In this document: positions 9,784 to 20,078 of the stretch, piece after piece
Numbering within the stretch: position 1 is the first letter of the stretch
Layout of the letters: each line of letters opens with the position of its first letter
Made by a program: the position numbers and the translations under genes
Source: Polynucleobacter sp. MWH-UH35A
Lineage (GTDB): Bacteria > Pseudomonadota > Gammaproteobacteria > Burkholderiales > Burkholderiaceae
Assembly: GCF_018687075.1 (NCBI RefSeq)
Contig: NZ_CP061285.1
Span: 806,001-870,000, forward strand
Length of the DNA stretch: 64,000 bases
Reading direction: 5' to 3'
The notes under the pieces: generated by a model
The model's database searches: none
What the model was told of the DNA's origin: nothing
The model's input: only the letters and a program-made list of their open reading frames with translations

Positions 9784-12639
9784 ATGATGCAGGATCAAAG
9801 AGATAACTCCTATCTCTTCGGCGGAAACGCCCCCTACGTAGAGGAACTCTACGAATCCTACTTGCACGATCCAGCTTCCGTAGCTGATCATTGGCGAGAT
9901 TATTTCGATAACGTGAAACAGGTTCCAGCGGTTGATGGTTCATCTCGAACTGACGTTGCCCACGGACCGATTGTTGCTTCATTTGCTGAGCGCGCTAAGC
10001 AAGGTCCTATCAGAACGATTTCTGATTCGGCCGACTCAGAGATGGGCCGCAAACGCGTTGCTGTTCAGCAGTTAATTGCCGCATATCGTAACGTCGGCAA
10101 TCGCTGGGCAAACTTGGATCCATTGAAGCGGACAGAGCGCCAGGACATTCCTGAGTTAGATCCCGCTTTTTATGGCTTCACTGATGGCGATATGGATATC
10201 GTCTTCAATACTAGTAATACATTCTTCGGCAGAAACGAAATGTCTTTACGCGATTTGCTCCAGGCATTGCGTGAGACTTATTGCGGCACGATTGGCGTCG
10301 AGTTCATGTTTATCGCCGATCAGAAGATTAAAAAATGGTGGCAAGAAAAGTTGGAGTCCATTCGCTCCACACCGCAATTTAATGTGGACGAAAAGCGCCA
10401 AATCCTGGACCGAGTTACTGCGGCTGAGGGTTTAGAACGTTATCTCCAAGCAAAGTATGTTGGTCAAAAGCGCTTCTCCCTTGAGGGTGGCGAGAGCTTT
10501 ATTGCCTGTATGGATGAATTAATCCGTGATGCGGGCAATAAGGGCGTTCAAGAGATTGTGATTGGTATGGCCCACCGCGGTCGTCTCAACGTATTGGTAA
10601 ATACTTTGGGCAAAATGCCTAAGGACTTGTTTGCTGAGTTTGAGCATAAGGGCCCAGAGACATTACCTGCAGGTGACGTGAAATATCACCAAGGCTTCTC
10701 AAGCGATATTTCTACTCCTGGTGGTCCAGTTCACTTGTCATTGGCATTTAACCCATCTCATTTAGAGATCGTCAACCCAGTTGTTGAAGGTTCTGCACGC
10801 GCTCGTATGGAGCGTCGTGGCGACATGTTGGGCGAGCAAGTGATGCCGGTGTTGGTGCACGGTGATGCTGCGATTGCAGGTCAGGGCGTCATGCAAGAAA
10901 CATTGGCGATGTCAGAAGTTCGTGGTTATTCCACGGGCGGCACAATGCACATTGTGATTAACAATCAAATTGGTTTCACAACTTCTGATCCACGCGACTT
11001 GCGCTCCAGTTTGTATTGCACTGACGTGATGAAGATTGTGGATGCGCCTGTACTGCACGTTAATGGCGATGATCCAGAAGCAGTGGTGTTGGCAACCAAG
11101 TTGGCCGTTGAGTTCCGCATGAAGTTTCACAAGGACGTTGCAGTTGACATCATTTGCTTCCGCAAATTAGGTCACAACGAGCAAGATACGCCCGCCATGA
11201 CTCAGCCATTGATGTACAAAATCATTGCTGCACATCCTGGCACACGCAAGCTTTACGCTGATAAGTTAGAAACTCAAGGTGTATTGCCTGCTGGTACTGG
11301 CGACCTCATGGTTAAAGAGTATCGCGCAGCGATGGATGAGGGTAAACAGACTTCTGACCCAGTCTTGAGTAACTTCAAAGGTAAGTTTGCAGTCGATTGG
11401 TCTCCATTTTTGAACAAGAAGTGGACTGACGAAGCTGATACAGCGATTCCATTAACTGAGTGGAAGCGTTTGGCTGAGAAGATCTCCACTATTCCCGAGG
11501 GTTTCAAAGCACATCCATTGGTTGCTAAGGTTTACAACGACCGTGCCGCTATGGGTCGTGGCGAAGTCAATATTGACTGGGGTATGGGCGAGCACATGGC
11601 TTTCGCATCTCTGGTTGCTAGCGGTTACCCAGTGCGTTTGTCTGGTGAAGACAGCGGGCGCGGCACCTTTACCCACCGTCATGCAGTTCTGCACGAGCAA
11701 AACCGTGAGAAGTGGGATACCGGTACTTATATCGCACTCCAACACGTAACCAAAGATCAAGCTCCGTTTGTGGTGATTGATTCCATTCTTTCTGAGGAGG
11801 CAGTGCTTGGTTTTGAGTATGGCTACGCTGCTGCAGAACCAAATACCTTAACTATTTGGGAGGCTCAGTTCGGTGACTTTGCAAACGGTGCTCAAGTGGT
11901 TATTGACCAGTTCATCGCTTCTGGCGAAGTGAAGTGGGGTCGTGCCAATGGTTTAGTGATGATGTTGCCGCATGGTTACGAAGGTCAAGGTCCTGAGCAT
12001 TCCTCAGCACGTCTTGAGCGCTTTATGCAGTTATGTGCTGATACCAATATGCAAGTTATTCAGCCGACCACTGCATCGCAAATCTTCCACGTATTGCGCC
12101 GTCAGATGATTCGTCAGTTCCGCAAACCGCTGATCTTGATGACACCAAAATCATTGCTTCGTAACAAAGAAGCTGCCTCACCTTTATCTGAATTCACCAA
12201 AGGCGGTTTCCAAACTGTTATTGGTGAGCGTGATGAGTCTATTGACGCCAAACAAGTTACTCGTTTGGTAATGTGCTCTGGCAAGGTTTATTACGACCTG
12301 GTTAAACAACGTGCCGAGAAGAAGATTGGTGATGTTGCCATTATTCGTTTGGAACAGTTATATCCATTCCCGCACAAGGCGCTGACTGCTGAGCTGAAGA
12401 AGTATCCAAAGCTGGAAGAGGTTGTATGGTGTCAGGATGAGCCACAAAACCAAGGCGCTTGGTTCTTCGTGCAGCACAACATCTTGGAAAACATGTCTGA
12501 TGGCATGAAGTTGGGCTATGCAGGCCGTCCCGCATCAGCATCACCAGCTTGTGGTTATGCCCATCTCCACCAAGAACAGCAGAAGTCGTTACTGAATGCG
12601 GCGTTTGCCAAACTCAAAGGTTACGTGATTACGAAATAA
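9784..12639 (+). CDS. sucA: 2-oxoglutarate dehydrogenase E1 component
   Basis: The thiamine-diphosphate-dependent E1 subunit of the TCA-cycle 2-oxoglutarate dehydrogenase complex. It decarboxylates 2-oxoglutarate and transfers succinyl to lipoyl-E2. The protein is about 951 residues, the normal length. It begins with the E2-binding segment (QDQRDNSYLFGGNAPYVEELYESYL) and carries GMAHRGRLNVL, GDAAIAGQGVMQE and NNQIGFTTSDP of the ThDP fold, and HGYEGQGPEHSSAR near the C-terminal third. AAAGGTG (9771-9777) best fits the ATG at 9784; a GTG at 9775 overlaps that SD. It is the first gene of sucA-sucB-lpd. Confidence 0.97.
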   Translation: MMQDQRDNSYLFGGNAPYVEELYESYLHDPASVADHWRDYFDNVKQVPAVDGSSRTDVAHGPIVASFAERAKQGPIRTISDSADSEMGRKRVAVQQLIAAYRNVGNRWANLDPLKRTERQDIPELDPAFYGFTDGDMDIVFNTSNTFFGRNEMSLRDLLQALRETYCGTIGVEFMFIADQKIKKWWQEKLESIRSTPQFNVDEKRQILDRVTAAEGLERYLQAKYVGQKRFSLEGGESFIACMDELIRDAGNKGVQEIVIGMAHRGRLNVLVNTLGKMPKDLFAEFEHKGPETLPAGDVKYHQGFSSDISTPGGPVHLSLAFNPSHLEIVNPVVEGSARARMERRGDMLGEQVMPVLVHGDAAIAGQGVMQETLAMSEVRGYSTGGTMHIVINNQIGFTTSDPRDLRSSLYCTDVMKIVDAPVLHVNGDDPEAVVLATKLAVEFRMKFHKDVAVDIICFRKLGHNEQDTPAMTQPLMYKIIAAHPGTRKLYADKLETQGVLPAGTGDLMVKEYRAAMDEGKQTSDPVLSNFKGKFAVDWSPFLNKKWTDEADTAIPLTEWKRLAEKISTIPEGFKAHPLVAKVYNDRAAMGRGEVNIDWGMGEHMAFASLVASGYPVRLSGEDSGRGTFTHRHAVLHEQNREKWDTGTYIALQHVTKDQAPFVVIDSILSEEAVLGFEYGYAAAEPNTLTIWEAQFGDFANGAQVVIDQFIASGEVKWGRANGLVMMLPHGYEGQGPEHSSARLERFMQLCADTNMQVIQPTTASQIFHVLRRQMIRQFRKPLILMTPKSLLRNKEAASPLSEFTKGGFQTVIGERDESIDAKQVTRLVMCSGKVYYDLVKQRAEKKIGDVAIIRLEQLYPFPHKALTAELKKYPKLEEVVWCQDEPQNQGAWFFVQHNILENMSDGMKLGYAGRPASASPACGYAHLHQEQQKSLLNAAFAKLKGYVITK

Positions 12640-12687
12640 TCGTCTTCATAACTCTACATACACACATACATATAAACAGGATTAATC

Positions 12688-13899
12688 ATGGCTATTTTCG
12701 AAGTTAAAGTTCCCCAACTCTCAGAATCAGTTGCTGAAGCAACATTGTTGCAGTGGAAAAAGAAGGTTGGCGATGCTGTAGGTCAAGACGAGATCTTGAT
12801 TGAAATCGAAACCGATAAGGTTGTTCTCGAAGTGCCGGCTCCTTCAGCTGGTGTTTTGACAGAAATCGTAGTTGCTGATGGAGGCACTGTAGTGGCTGAG
12901 CAATTGATCGCCAAGATCGATAGCACTGCTGTTGCAGCCGCTGCTCCAGCAGCAGCCGCAGCTCCAGCACCAGCTGCTGCTCCTGCAGCAGCCCCAGCAA
13001 AAGCTGCCGCTCCTGCCGCTAAGGCTGGTGCCTCTGCTTCACCTTCCGCATCCAAGATTCTTGCTGAGAAAGGTGTTGATGCTGGCCAAGTCGCTGGCTC
13101 TGGTCGTGATGGTCGCATCACTAAAGGTGATGCATTGAATGCTTCTGCGGGTGGCGCTAAGTCAGCTGCATTGCCAAGCGCACCAATTCCAACTGGCGAT
13201 CGTCCTGAAGAGCGCGTTCCAATGAGCCGCTTGCGTGCGCGTATCGCTGAGCGTTTGCTCGAGTCTCAAGCAAACAACGCTATCTTGACTACCTTCAACG
13301 AAGTCAACATGGGTCCAGTCATTGCTTTACGTAACAAATACAAGGATCAATTTGAGAAGACTCATGGCGTGAAGTTGGGCTTCATGTCTTTCTTCGTTAA
13401 AGCAGCAACACATGCATTGAAGAAATTCCCGCTTTTGAATGCATCTGTTGATGGCAACGACATTGTTTATCACGGTTACTTCGATATCGGTATTGCTGTT
13501 AGCTCACCACGTGGCTTGGTCGTTCCAATTCTGCGTGACGTTGACCAAATGAACTTGGCTGACATCGAGAAGAAGATTGCTGAATTCGGCACTAAAGCTC
13601 GCGAAGGTAAATTGTCGATTGAAGAGTTAACCGGCGGTACGTTCTCCATCTCTAACGGTGGCGTATTCGGTTCTATGCTTTCTACTCCGATCATCAACCC
13701 ACCACAATCCGCTATTTTGGGTATCCACGCTACCAAGGACCGTGCTGTTGTTGAAAATGGTCAAGTAGTAGTTCGCCCAATTAACTACCTCGCTTTGTCA
13801 TACGATCACCGCATCATTGACGGCCGTGAGGCTGTGCTTGGTTTAGTTGCTATGAAGGATGCGCTGGAAGATCCTTCACGTCTTCTCCTTGATTTGTAA
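12688..13899 (+). CDS. sucB: Dihydrolipoyllysine succinyltransferase (2-OGDH E2)
   Basis: The 403-residue core of the 2-oxoglutarate dehydrogenase complex. It has one lipoyl domain (1-78) with the lipoylated lysine K44 in [10 protein letters not shown], then an Ala/Pro-rich swinging linker (about 88-120). Next come a small E1/E3-binding domain (about 120-155, [22 protein letters not shown]) and the acyltransferase domain ending with the catalytic [13 protein letters not shown]. The linker bases are repetitive (GCAGCWCCW-type runs). An AGGA-type SD precedes the ATG. It lies 48 bases after sucA and 12 before lpd. Confidence 0.97.
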   Translation: MAIFEVKVPQLSESVAEATLLQWKKKVGDAVGQDEILIEIETDKVVLEVPAPSAGVLTEIVVADGGTVVAEQLIAKIDSTAVAAAAPAAAAAPAPAAAPAAAPAKAAAPAAKAGASASPSASKILAEKGVDAGQVAGSGRDGRITKGDALNASAGGAKSAALPSAPIPTGDRPEERVPMSRLRARIAERLLESQANNAILTTFNEVNMGPVIALRNKYKDQFEKTHGVKLGFMSFFVKAATHALKKFPLLNASVDGNDIVYHGYFDIGIAVSSPRGLVVPILRDVDQMNLADIEKKIAEFGTKAREGKLSIEELTGGTFSISNGGVFGSMLSTPIINPPQSAILGIHATKDRAVVENGQVVVRPINYLALSYDHRIIDGREAVLGLVAMKDALEDPSRLLLDL

Positions 13900-13911
13900 G
13901 AAGGAAAGATC

Positions 13912-15348
13912 ATGAGCCAAGCTTTTGACGTAGTAGTAATTGGTGGTGGCCCTGGTGGCTACATTGCCGCAATCCGTGCAGCGCAACTCGGTTTCAAGGT
14001 TGCCTGCGCAGAATCAAGTTCTTATGACGATCCTAAGGGCGAGCCACGTTTGGGTGGCACCTGTTTGAACGTTGGCTGTATTCCATCTAAAGCATTGTTA
14101 GCATCATCTGAAGAATTTGAGAAAATCAATCATCATGCTGCTGATCACGGTATTAAAGTGGGTGCTGTGAGCATCGACTCTAAGAAGATGATTGCCCGCA
14201 AAGATGACATCGTTACGAAGATGACTGGCGGCATTCAGTACTTGTTCCGCAAGAACAAAATCACTTTGTTAAAGGGCCACGCTTCGTTTGAAGGTAAGGG
14301 TGCTGATGGCTATCAAATCAAAATTGATGGCAAAGATAAAGAAACTGTTACTGCAAAGAATGTAATCATTGCAACTGGTTCTAAAGCGCGCCATCTTCCA
14401 GGTATCACTGTAGACAACGTATTGATCTGCGATAACGAAGGCGCCTTGAAGTTTGAGTCTGCCCCTAAGAAATTAGGCGTAATTGGTGCAGGCGTTATTG
14501 GCTTGGAGTTGGGTTCTGTATGGCGTCGTCTCGGTGCTGAAGTGACTGTGCTCGAAGCTATGCCTTCATTCTTGGGCGCTTGTGATATCAGTATTGCTAA
14601 AGAGGCTCAAAAGCTTTTTGTTAAGCAAGGCTTGAGTATTAATACTGGCGTAAAAATTGGCGACGTTAAAGCGGACAAGAAGGGTGTAGTAGTCAATTAC
14701 ACCGATAGCGCTGGTAAAGCCGGCAAGCTGGAATGTGACCGTTTGATTGTTTCTGTTGGACGCGTACCAAATACCGATAAATTAGGTCTAGATAAGATTG
14801 GTCTCAAAGTGGATGAGCGTGGTTTCATTCCAATTGATGACCATACTTGTGCAACTGCAGCGCCTGGTGTTTATGCCGTGGGTGACGTAGTTCGCGGACC
14901 AATGTTGGCTCATAAAGCAGAAGATGAGGGTGTGTTAGCTGCAGAAGTGATTGCCGGCCAAAAACCGCATATTGATTACAACTGCATTCCTTGGGTTATT
15001 TATACCGATCCTGAAATTGCCTGGGTTGGTAAAACAGAACAAGCACTTAAAGAGGCTGGCGTTGCTTACAAAGCAGGTCAGTTCCCATTTGCTGCTAACG
15101 GCCGTGCTTTAGGCATGGGTCGTGCTGATGGTTTCATCAAAGTATTGGCTGATGCGAAAACGGATGAGATTCTTGGCGTTCATATCATTGGCGCCAATGC
15201 TTCTGACCTTATCGCCGAAGCAGCGGTTGCGATGGAATTCAAAGCGGCAGCAGAAGATATTGCTCGTATCTGTCATGCACATCCAAGTTTGTCTGAAGTG
15301 ATGCGCGAAGCAGCGTTAGCGACAGACTCACGTGCATTAAATATGTAA
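13912..15348 (+). CDS. lpd: Dihydrolipoyl dehydrogenase (E3)
   Basis: A 478-residue FAD-dependent disulfide oxidoreductase that reoxidises dihydrolipoyl groups with NAD+. It shows the FAD-binding VVVIGGGPGGYIAAIRAAQ, the redox disulfide C51/C56 in GGTCLNVGCIPSK, the NAD-binding GVIGAGVIGLELGSVW, the second FAD motif YAVGDVVRG and the C-terminal catalytic HAHPSLSEV. AAGGAAAG precedes the ATG. It completes the sucA-sucB-lpd operon, so this copy probably serves 2-oxoglutarate dehydrogenase. Confidence 0.97.
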   Translation: MSQAFDVVVIGGGPGGYIAAIRAAQLGFKVACAESSSYDDPKGEPRLGGTCLNVGCIPSKALLASSEEFEKINHHAADHGIKVGAVSIDSKKMIARKDDIVTKMTGGIQYLFRKNKITLLKGHASFEGKGADGYQIKIDGKDKETVTAKNVIIATGSKARHLPGITVDNVLICDNEGALKFESAPKKLGVIGAGVIGLELGSVWRRLGAEVTVLEAMPSFLGACDISIAKEAQKLFVKQGLSINTGVKIGDVKADKKGVVVNYTDSAGKAGKLECDRLIVSVGRVPNTDKLGLDKIGLKVDERGFIPIDDHTCATAAPGVYAVGDVVRGPMLAHKAEDEGVLAAEVIAGQKPHIDYNCIPWVIYTDPEIAWVGKTEQALKEAGVAYKAGQFPFAANGRALGMGRADGFIKVLADAKTDEILGVHIIGANASDLIAEAAVAMEFKAAAEDIARICHAHPSLSEVMREAALATDSRALNM

Positions 15349-16452
15349 TTGAAAACCATTGAGTTTTACCAACAAGAGTTAAAAGCGCGCGGGTATCAAA
15401 GTGATCCCGCGCAGCTTCGTGCTGTAGAGCGTCTTCAGGAATGTGAAGATCAATGGATTGCCTATAAAGAAATTCGTAGCAATACGCTCAAAAAAAAGAT
15501 ATTTAAACCAACGCTACCTCGAGGTCTTTACCTATGGGGTGGGGTAGGTCGTGGAAAGTCATTCTTAATGGACTGCTTTTATGCAGCCTCTCCATTAGAA
15601 AAGAAAATCCGCATTCATTTTCATGAATTTATGCGCGAAGTTCATCGTGAACTCCATGAGTTATCAGGCTTATCCGATCCTCTGGATGAATTAGCAAAGC
15701 GCATCTCTCATCGCTATCGCCTCATCTGTTTTGATGAGTTTCATATCAATGACATCGCTGATGCCATGATTTTGTATCGCTTACTTGATGCGCTCTTTGC
15801 CGACCGCGTGCAATTTGTGATGACATCAAATTATCGCCCCGACCAACTCTATCCAAATGGCTTGCATCGTGATCGATTGGTTCCGGCTATTAAATTATTG
15901 GAAGAAAAACTGGATGTATTAAATGTGGATGCGGGCAATGATTACCGCCGCGTTCAAATGGCTCAAGTTGAAGCCTATTTAACGCCAGTAAATGCAGAGA
16001 CTCAGGCAACGCTTGGTCAAATGTTTCATACATTGATTGGTAACCAAAAAGAAACGCCCAATCCAGTTCTTCATATTGAGTCTCGTGAATTGCGCCCTTT
16101 GCATATGGCTGATGGAGTAGTTTGGTTTGATTTTCAAACTCTGTGCTGCGGTCCACGCTCGCAAAATGACTATTTAGAAATCGCCAACCAGTTTCATACG
16201 GTGATTCTGTCTGGTGTGCCCTATATGCCTCCCAGAATGACCAATGAGGCGCGCCGCTTTGTCTGGTTAATTGACGTTTTATATGACCATAAGATCAAGT
16301 TAATCATCTCCGCAGAGGTCCCGGCCCCGGATTTATACACGGAAGGTCAAATTACCGCTGAATTCTCAAGAACGGTGTCCCGTTTGATCGAGATGCAGTC
16401 TCGCGATTACCTGGATGCGCCGCGCCGGGTAATTGATACCAGCTTGACCTAA
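15349..16452 (+). CDS. zapE: Cell division ATPase ZapE (AFG1-like)
   Basis: A 367-residue AAA-type ATPase of the AFG1/ZapE family, which associates with the FtsZ ring in proteobacteria. The Walker A is GGVGRGKSFL and the Walker B is LICFDEFHINDIADAMIL, followed by the family segments TSNYRPDQLYPNGLHRDR and WFDFQTLCCGPRS. The only start that keeps the conserved N-terminus (FYQQELKARGY) is the TTG directly after the lpd stop codon, in the same frame and without an SD. Translation is therefore probably coupled to lpd termination. Confidence 0.92.
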   Translation: MKTIEFYQQELKARGYQSDPAQLRAVERLQECEDQWIAYKEIRSNTLKKKIFKPTLPRGLYLWGGVGRGKSFLMDCFYAASPLEKKIRIHFHEFMREVHRELHELSGLSDPLDELAKRISHRYRLICFDEFHINDIADAMILYRLLDALFADRVQFVMTSNYRPDQLYPNGLHRDRLVPAIKLLEEKLDVLNVDAGNDYRRVQMAQVEAYLTPVNAETQATLGQMFHTLIGNQKETPNPVLHIESRELRPLHMADGVVWFDFQTLCCGPRSQNDYLEIANQFHTVILSGVPYMPPRMTNEARRFVWLIDVLYDHKIKLIISAEVPAPDLYTEGQITAEFSRTVSRLIEMQSRDYLDAPRRVIDTSLT

Positions 16453-16461
16453 AATAGGGTC

Positions 16462-17313
16462 ATGAGCAGCTTTTCACCCCTTAATGCCGACTTGCATTGC
16501 CATTCAGTGATTTCTGATGGCACCTTGACGCCTGAAGAATTGGCTGAGCGCGCCAAAGCTAATGGGGTGCATTTGTGGGCACTTACCGATCATGATGAGC
16601 TTGGCGGGCAAAAACGTGCTCGTGAGGCTGCTAAAACATTAAAGATAGATTATCTTGCTGGCGTAGAAATCTCTGTCACCTGGATGGGTGAAACGATTCA
16701 TATTGTCGGTCTGGGTATCGATGCAGAACATGCTGGAATTATCGAAGGCTTGCGTCAGACGCGCGCCGGTCGTGCGAATCGTGCTCAACTGATGGCTGAG
16801 CAGTTGCTGAAAGTCGGGGTTCCTGGTGCGTATGAAGGTGCGCTGCACTTTGCAGGCAATCATGAATTGATTTCCAGAACACACTTCGCTCGCTTTTTAG
16901 TTGAGCAGGGCGTATGTCGAAATACTGAGCATGTATTTAAGAATTACTTAATTGAAGGCAAGCCGGGATACGTTCCTCATCAATGGGCTAGTTTGGATAA
17001 TGCCGTTCACTGGATTAAGGCAGCTGGCGGCGTTGCGGTGATTGCCCATCCAGGCCGCTACAGTAGACTCAATGCTATGCAAATGGATGAGCTCTACAAG
17101 CGCTTTAAAGATCTTGGAGGCCTGGCGATTGAGGTGATTACTGGAAGCCACAGCCCTGATCAATATAAAACGTTTGCAAACATTGCGCAGCAATATGGCT
17201 TTTTGGCTTCACGGGGTTCCGATTTTCATGACCCAAACGAGAGCCATATTGATCTAGGCAGCTTGCCACATCTACCGGATCATCTCACTCCGGTATGGTC
17301 TGCTTTTCATTAA
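16462..17313 (+). CDS. rnm: PHP-domain phosphoesterase (RNase AM / YciV type)
   Basis: A 283-residue PHP-superfamily metal-dependent phosphoesterase. N-terminal DLHCHSVISDGTLTP and LTDHDELGG, an internal GVEISVTW, the VIAHPGRY motif and the C-terminal SDFHDPN supply the His/Asp metal ligands. The family includes E. coli RNase AM (YciV/TrpH), which removes 5' mononucleotides from RNA and acts on 3',5'-nucleotide bisphosphates. It lies 9 bases after zapE and 38 before trpS; yciV also sits near trp genes in enterobacteria. Confidence 0.87.
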   Translation: MSSFSPLNADLHCHSVISDGTLTPEELAERAKANGVHLWALTDHDELGGQKRAREAAKTLKIDYLAGVEISVTWMGETIHIVGLGIDAEHAGIIEGLRQTRAGRANRAQLMAEQLLKVGVPGAYEGALHFAGNHELISRTHFARFLVEQGVCRNTEHVFKNYLIEGKPGYVPHQWASLDNAVHWIKAAGGVAVIAHPGRYSRLNAMQMDELYKRFKDLGGLAIEVITGSHSPDQYKTFANIAQQYGFLASRGSDFHDPNESHIDLGSLPHLPDHLTPVWSAFH

Positions 17314-17351
17314 TCACCTAAACCAATTAACCACTAAGAAAAAGAAATCCG

Positions 17352-18554
17352 ATGTTTGCTGAACGCGTTCTCTCTGGCATGCGCCCAACCGGCAATTTGC
17401 ACCTAGGTCACTACCATGGTGTTTTAAAGAACTGGGTACGCTTGCAGTCCGAATATCCTTGCTTCTTTTTTGTAGCCGATTGGCATGCATTAACTACTCA
17501 CTATGAAACACCAGATGTGATTGAACAATCGGTGTGGGACATGGTGATTGACTGGTTGGCAACTGGAGTAGATCCCAATCAAGCCACTTTGTTTATCCAA
17601 AGTAAAGTGCCTGAGCATGCTGAACTCTTTTTGTTGCTATCCATGGGAACCCCATTGGGCTGGTTGGAACGTGTTCCTACCTATAAGGATCAGATTGAAA
17701 AGCTCAAGGAAAAGGATCTTCAAACTTATGGCTTTCTGGGTTACCCCTTGTTACAAGCTGCCGATATTCTGATTTACCGAGCACAATTTGTACCGGTTGG
17801 TGAGGACCAGGTACCGCATGTAGAAATGACGCGTGAAGTAGCCCGTCGTTTTAATTACTTGTATGGACGTGAACCCGGCTTTGAGGAAAAAGCATTAGAG
17901 GCCGTGAAAAAGTTAGGTAGCAAACGAGCCAAGATGTATGCAGAACTGCGTGTGGCATTTCAGGAGCGGGGAGATGATGAGGCGCTAGAGCAGGCCAAGG
18001 CTTTATTGCAAGAATCGCAAAGTCTGTCCATGGCTGACCGTGAAAGGCTCTTTGGCTTCCTGGAGGGCGCTCGAAAAATTATTCTGCCTGAACCGCAAGC
18101 CTTACTGACAACAGCTTCACGTATGCCTGGTATTGATGGTCAAAAAATGTCCAAGTCGTATGGCAACACTATTAGCATTCGTGAAAATCCAGAAGATGTC
18201 ATTAAAAAGATTCGTACGATGCCAACCGACCCTGCACGCGTTCGCAGAACTGATGTTGGTGATCCAGCACGTTGCCCAGTATGGCAGCTGCATACTGTGT
18301 ACTCCAATGAAGAGACTAAGCAGTGGGTTGATAAGGGTTGTAAGTCAGCCGGTATCGGTTGCCTAGAGTGCAAGCAGCCTGTGATTGATTCAATCCTGGC
18401 GGAACAACAGCCCATGTTTGAGCGCGCTCAAAAATACCTTGATGATCCGAGTTTGTTGCGCTCCATCATTGCTGATGGTTGCGATAAAGCCCGTAAGGTT
18501 GCTCAAGAAACGATGCGTGAGGTTCGCGAATCTATGGGTCTAGCTTACGATTGA
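17352..18554 (+). CDS. trpS: Tryptophan-tRNA ligase
   Basis: A class I aminoacyl-tRNA synthetase of 400 residues, about 65 longer than E. coli TrpRS. The HIGH-like motif is GNLHLGHYHG and the KMSKS motif is GQKMSKSYGN. FLGYPLLQAADILIYRA and VPVGEDQVPHVEMTRE are typical of bacterial TrpRS. The extra length lies mainly between these and KMSKS (KKLGSKRAKMYAELR region) and in a Cys-containing stretch near residues 330-340 (GCKSAGIGCLECK). The start MFAERVLSGMRPTG is well conserved. Confidence 0.95.
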   Translation: MFAERVLSGMRPTGNLHLGHYHGVLKNWVRLQSEYPCFFFVADWHALTTHYETPDVIEQSVWDMVIDWLATGVDPNQATLFIQSKVPEHAELFLLLSMGTPLGWLERVPTYKDQIEKLKEKDLQTYGFLGYPLLQAADILIYRAQFVPVGEDQVPHVEMTREVARRFNYLYGREPGFEEKALEAVKKLGSKRAKMYAELRVAFQERGDDEALEQAKALLQESQSLSMADRERLFGFLEGARKIILPEPQALLTTASRMPGIDGQKMSKSYGNTISIRENPEDVIKKIRTMPTDPARVRRTDVGDPARCPVWQLHTVYSNEETKQWVDKGCKSAGIGCLECKQPVIDSILAEQQPMFERAQKYLDDPSLLRSIIADGCDKARKVAQETMREVRESMGLAYD

Positions 18555-18563
18555 GGACTGATC

Positions 18564-19127
18564 TTGCCTAATGCGCATGACGTGATTGCCAATGCATCAT
18601 CTTGGGTTAAGCGGTTTACTCCGCTGATTCCAAAAGATGGGATTGTTTTGGATTTTGCATGTGGCTCTGGCCGACACTCAGCGTATTTAGCTAATGCCGG
18701 CTATCAGGTTTTAGCGGTAGATCAAGATATCTCCGTGGTTCAGTCCATGAACAACCCCCTGATCTCCAGCGCCTGTTTTGATCTTGAGCAGGAAAAATGG
18801 CCTCTGATGGGCTCGGATTTCAGTGGCATCGTGGTAACCAACTACTTATATCGCCCACACCTAGATCAATTACCCAAAATGTTAGTAGAGGGGGGTGTCC
18901 TAATTTATGAAACCTTCGCCCTAGGAAATGGAGATTTTGGCAAACCTTCGAACCCTAATTTCCTTCTAAATCCGGGGGAATTGCTCGCTTTTGCCTCTCG
19001 TCATGGGCTTAGGGTGGTGGCATATGAGGATATTTACGTGGATCAGCCCAAACCAGCTATGGTTCAGCGCCTGTGTGCGGTAAAAGGTGAGCTAAAACAG
19101 CGCATTCCGTTACAATTTCAGGGTTAA
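18564..19127 (+). CDS. Class I SAM-dependent methyltransferase
   Basis: A 187-residue Rossmann-fold methyltransferase. Motif I is VLDFACGSGRHSAYLA, followed by QVLAVDQD (the acidic ribose-binding position). A later IVVTNYLYRP occupies the motif IV position. The substrate is not deducible; it resembles the TehB/UbiE-like group. The start is TTG at 18564 with GAGGA about 6 bases upstream. It follows trpS by 9 bases and is probably cotranscribed. Confidence 0.85.
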   Translation: MPNAHDVIANASSWVKRFTPLIPKDGIVLDFACGSGRHSAYLANAGYQVLAVDQDISVVQSMNNPLISSACFDLEQEKWPLMGSDFSGIVVTNYLYRPHLDQLPKMLVEGGVLIYETFALGNGDFGKPSNPNFLLNPGELLAFASRHGLRVVAYEDIYVDQPKPAMVQRLCAVKGELKQRIPLQFQG

Positions 19128-19154
19128 GACAGCTTAAAAATCGGTGCATATTCG

Positions 19155-20078
19155 GTGATCAATACAGCGCATTCCAAAGGTAGCAAAAAGCCTATTGCTG
19201 GCAGCATGCCAGCTATCGTGACCCCCATGTTTGAGGATGGCAGCTTAGATTTTGCTAGCCTGCGTTCTTTATTGGACTGGCATGTGTCCGAGGGTACTGA
19301 TGGGATTGTGATTGTTGGAACCAGTGGAGAATCCCCGACAGTTTCGGTTGAAGAGCACTGCGAATTAATTCGCGTGACCGTGGAGCAGATTGCTGGACGC
19401 ATTCCCGTGATTGCGGGCACTGGCGGCAACTCCACCATTGAGGCAATCGAATTAACTCAATTTGCTAAACAGGTTGGTGCTGATGCCAGCTTGCAAGTGG
19501 TGCCGTATTACAACAAGCCTACGCAAGAGGGCATGTATGCGCATTTTAAAAAGATTGCGGAGTCAGTAGATTTGCCGGTAATTTTGTATAACGTTCCTGG
19601 CAGAACAGTTGCTGACTTGGCTGGCGATACTGTGGTCCGATTGGCGGGCGTGCCAGGCATTATCGGTATTAAAGAGGCTACCGGTAGTTTGGAGCGTGGC
19701 ACTTTGTTGATCAATGATTTGAAGCGTGCAGGCTATCAAGACTTCTCCGTATTTTCTGGTGATGACTTAACAGCTGCCATGTTGATGTTGATGGGCGGTA
19801 AGGGCAATATTTCAGTTACAGCCAACATTGCACCTCGTTTAATGCATGAACTCTGTGTAGCCGCAATGTCTGATGATGTTAAGCGCACCCGTGAAATCCA
19901 ATATCAATTGATTGCAGTTCACAAAGCCATGTTCACGGAAGCAAATCCAATCCCTGTGAAATGGGCTTTACATGAGATGGGCAAAATTACTGCAGGTATT
20001 CGTTTGCCATTAACACCCTTAAGCAATTCTTTGCGCGAGCCTTTGAAGGCAGCTTTAAAACAGGCCAACCTAATATGA
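19155..20078 (+). CDS. dapA: 4-hydroxy-tetrahydrodipicolinate synthase
   Basis: A 307-residue class I aldolase of lysine/diaminopimelate synthesis that condenses pyruvate with aspartate semialdehyde. It shows [46 protein letters not shown] with the catalytic Tyr, and [11 protein letters not shown] with the Schiff-base Lys. The start is GTG 19155, with about ten extra residues before the conserved GSMPAIVTP. An ATGA-type overlap joins it to bamC, the same pairing as dapA-bamC in E. coli. Confidence 0.96.
   Translation: MINTAHSKGSKKPIAGSMPAIVTPMFEDGSLDFASLRSLLDWHVSEGTDGIVIVGTSGESPTVSVEEHCELIRVTVEQIAGRIPVIAGTGGNSTIEAIELTQFAKQVGADASLQVVPYYNKPTQEGMYAHFKKIAESVDLPVILYNVPGRTVADLAGDTVVRLAGVPGIIGIKEATGSLERGTLLINDLKRAGYQDFSVFSGDDLTAAMLMLMGGKGNISVTANIAPRLMHELCVAAMSDDVKRTREIQYQLIAVHKAMFTEANPIPVKWALHEMGKITAGIRLPLTPLSNSLREPLKAALKQANLI

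Noticed and set aside
12704..13138. Long Ala- or Gln/Leu-rich open frames overlapping sucB on both strands
   Set aside because: They are shadows of the repetitive Ala/Pro linker codons of the E2 protein.
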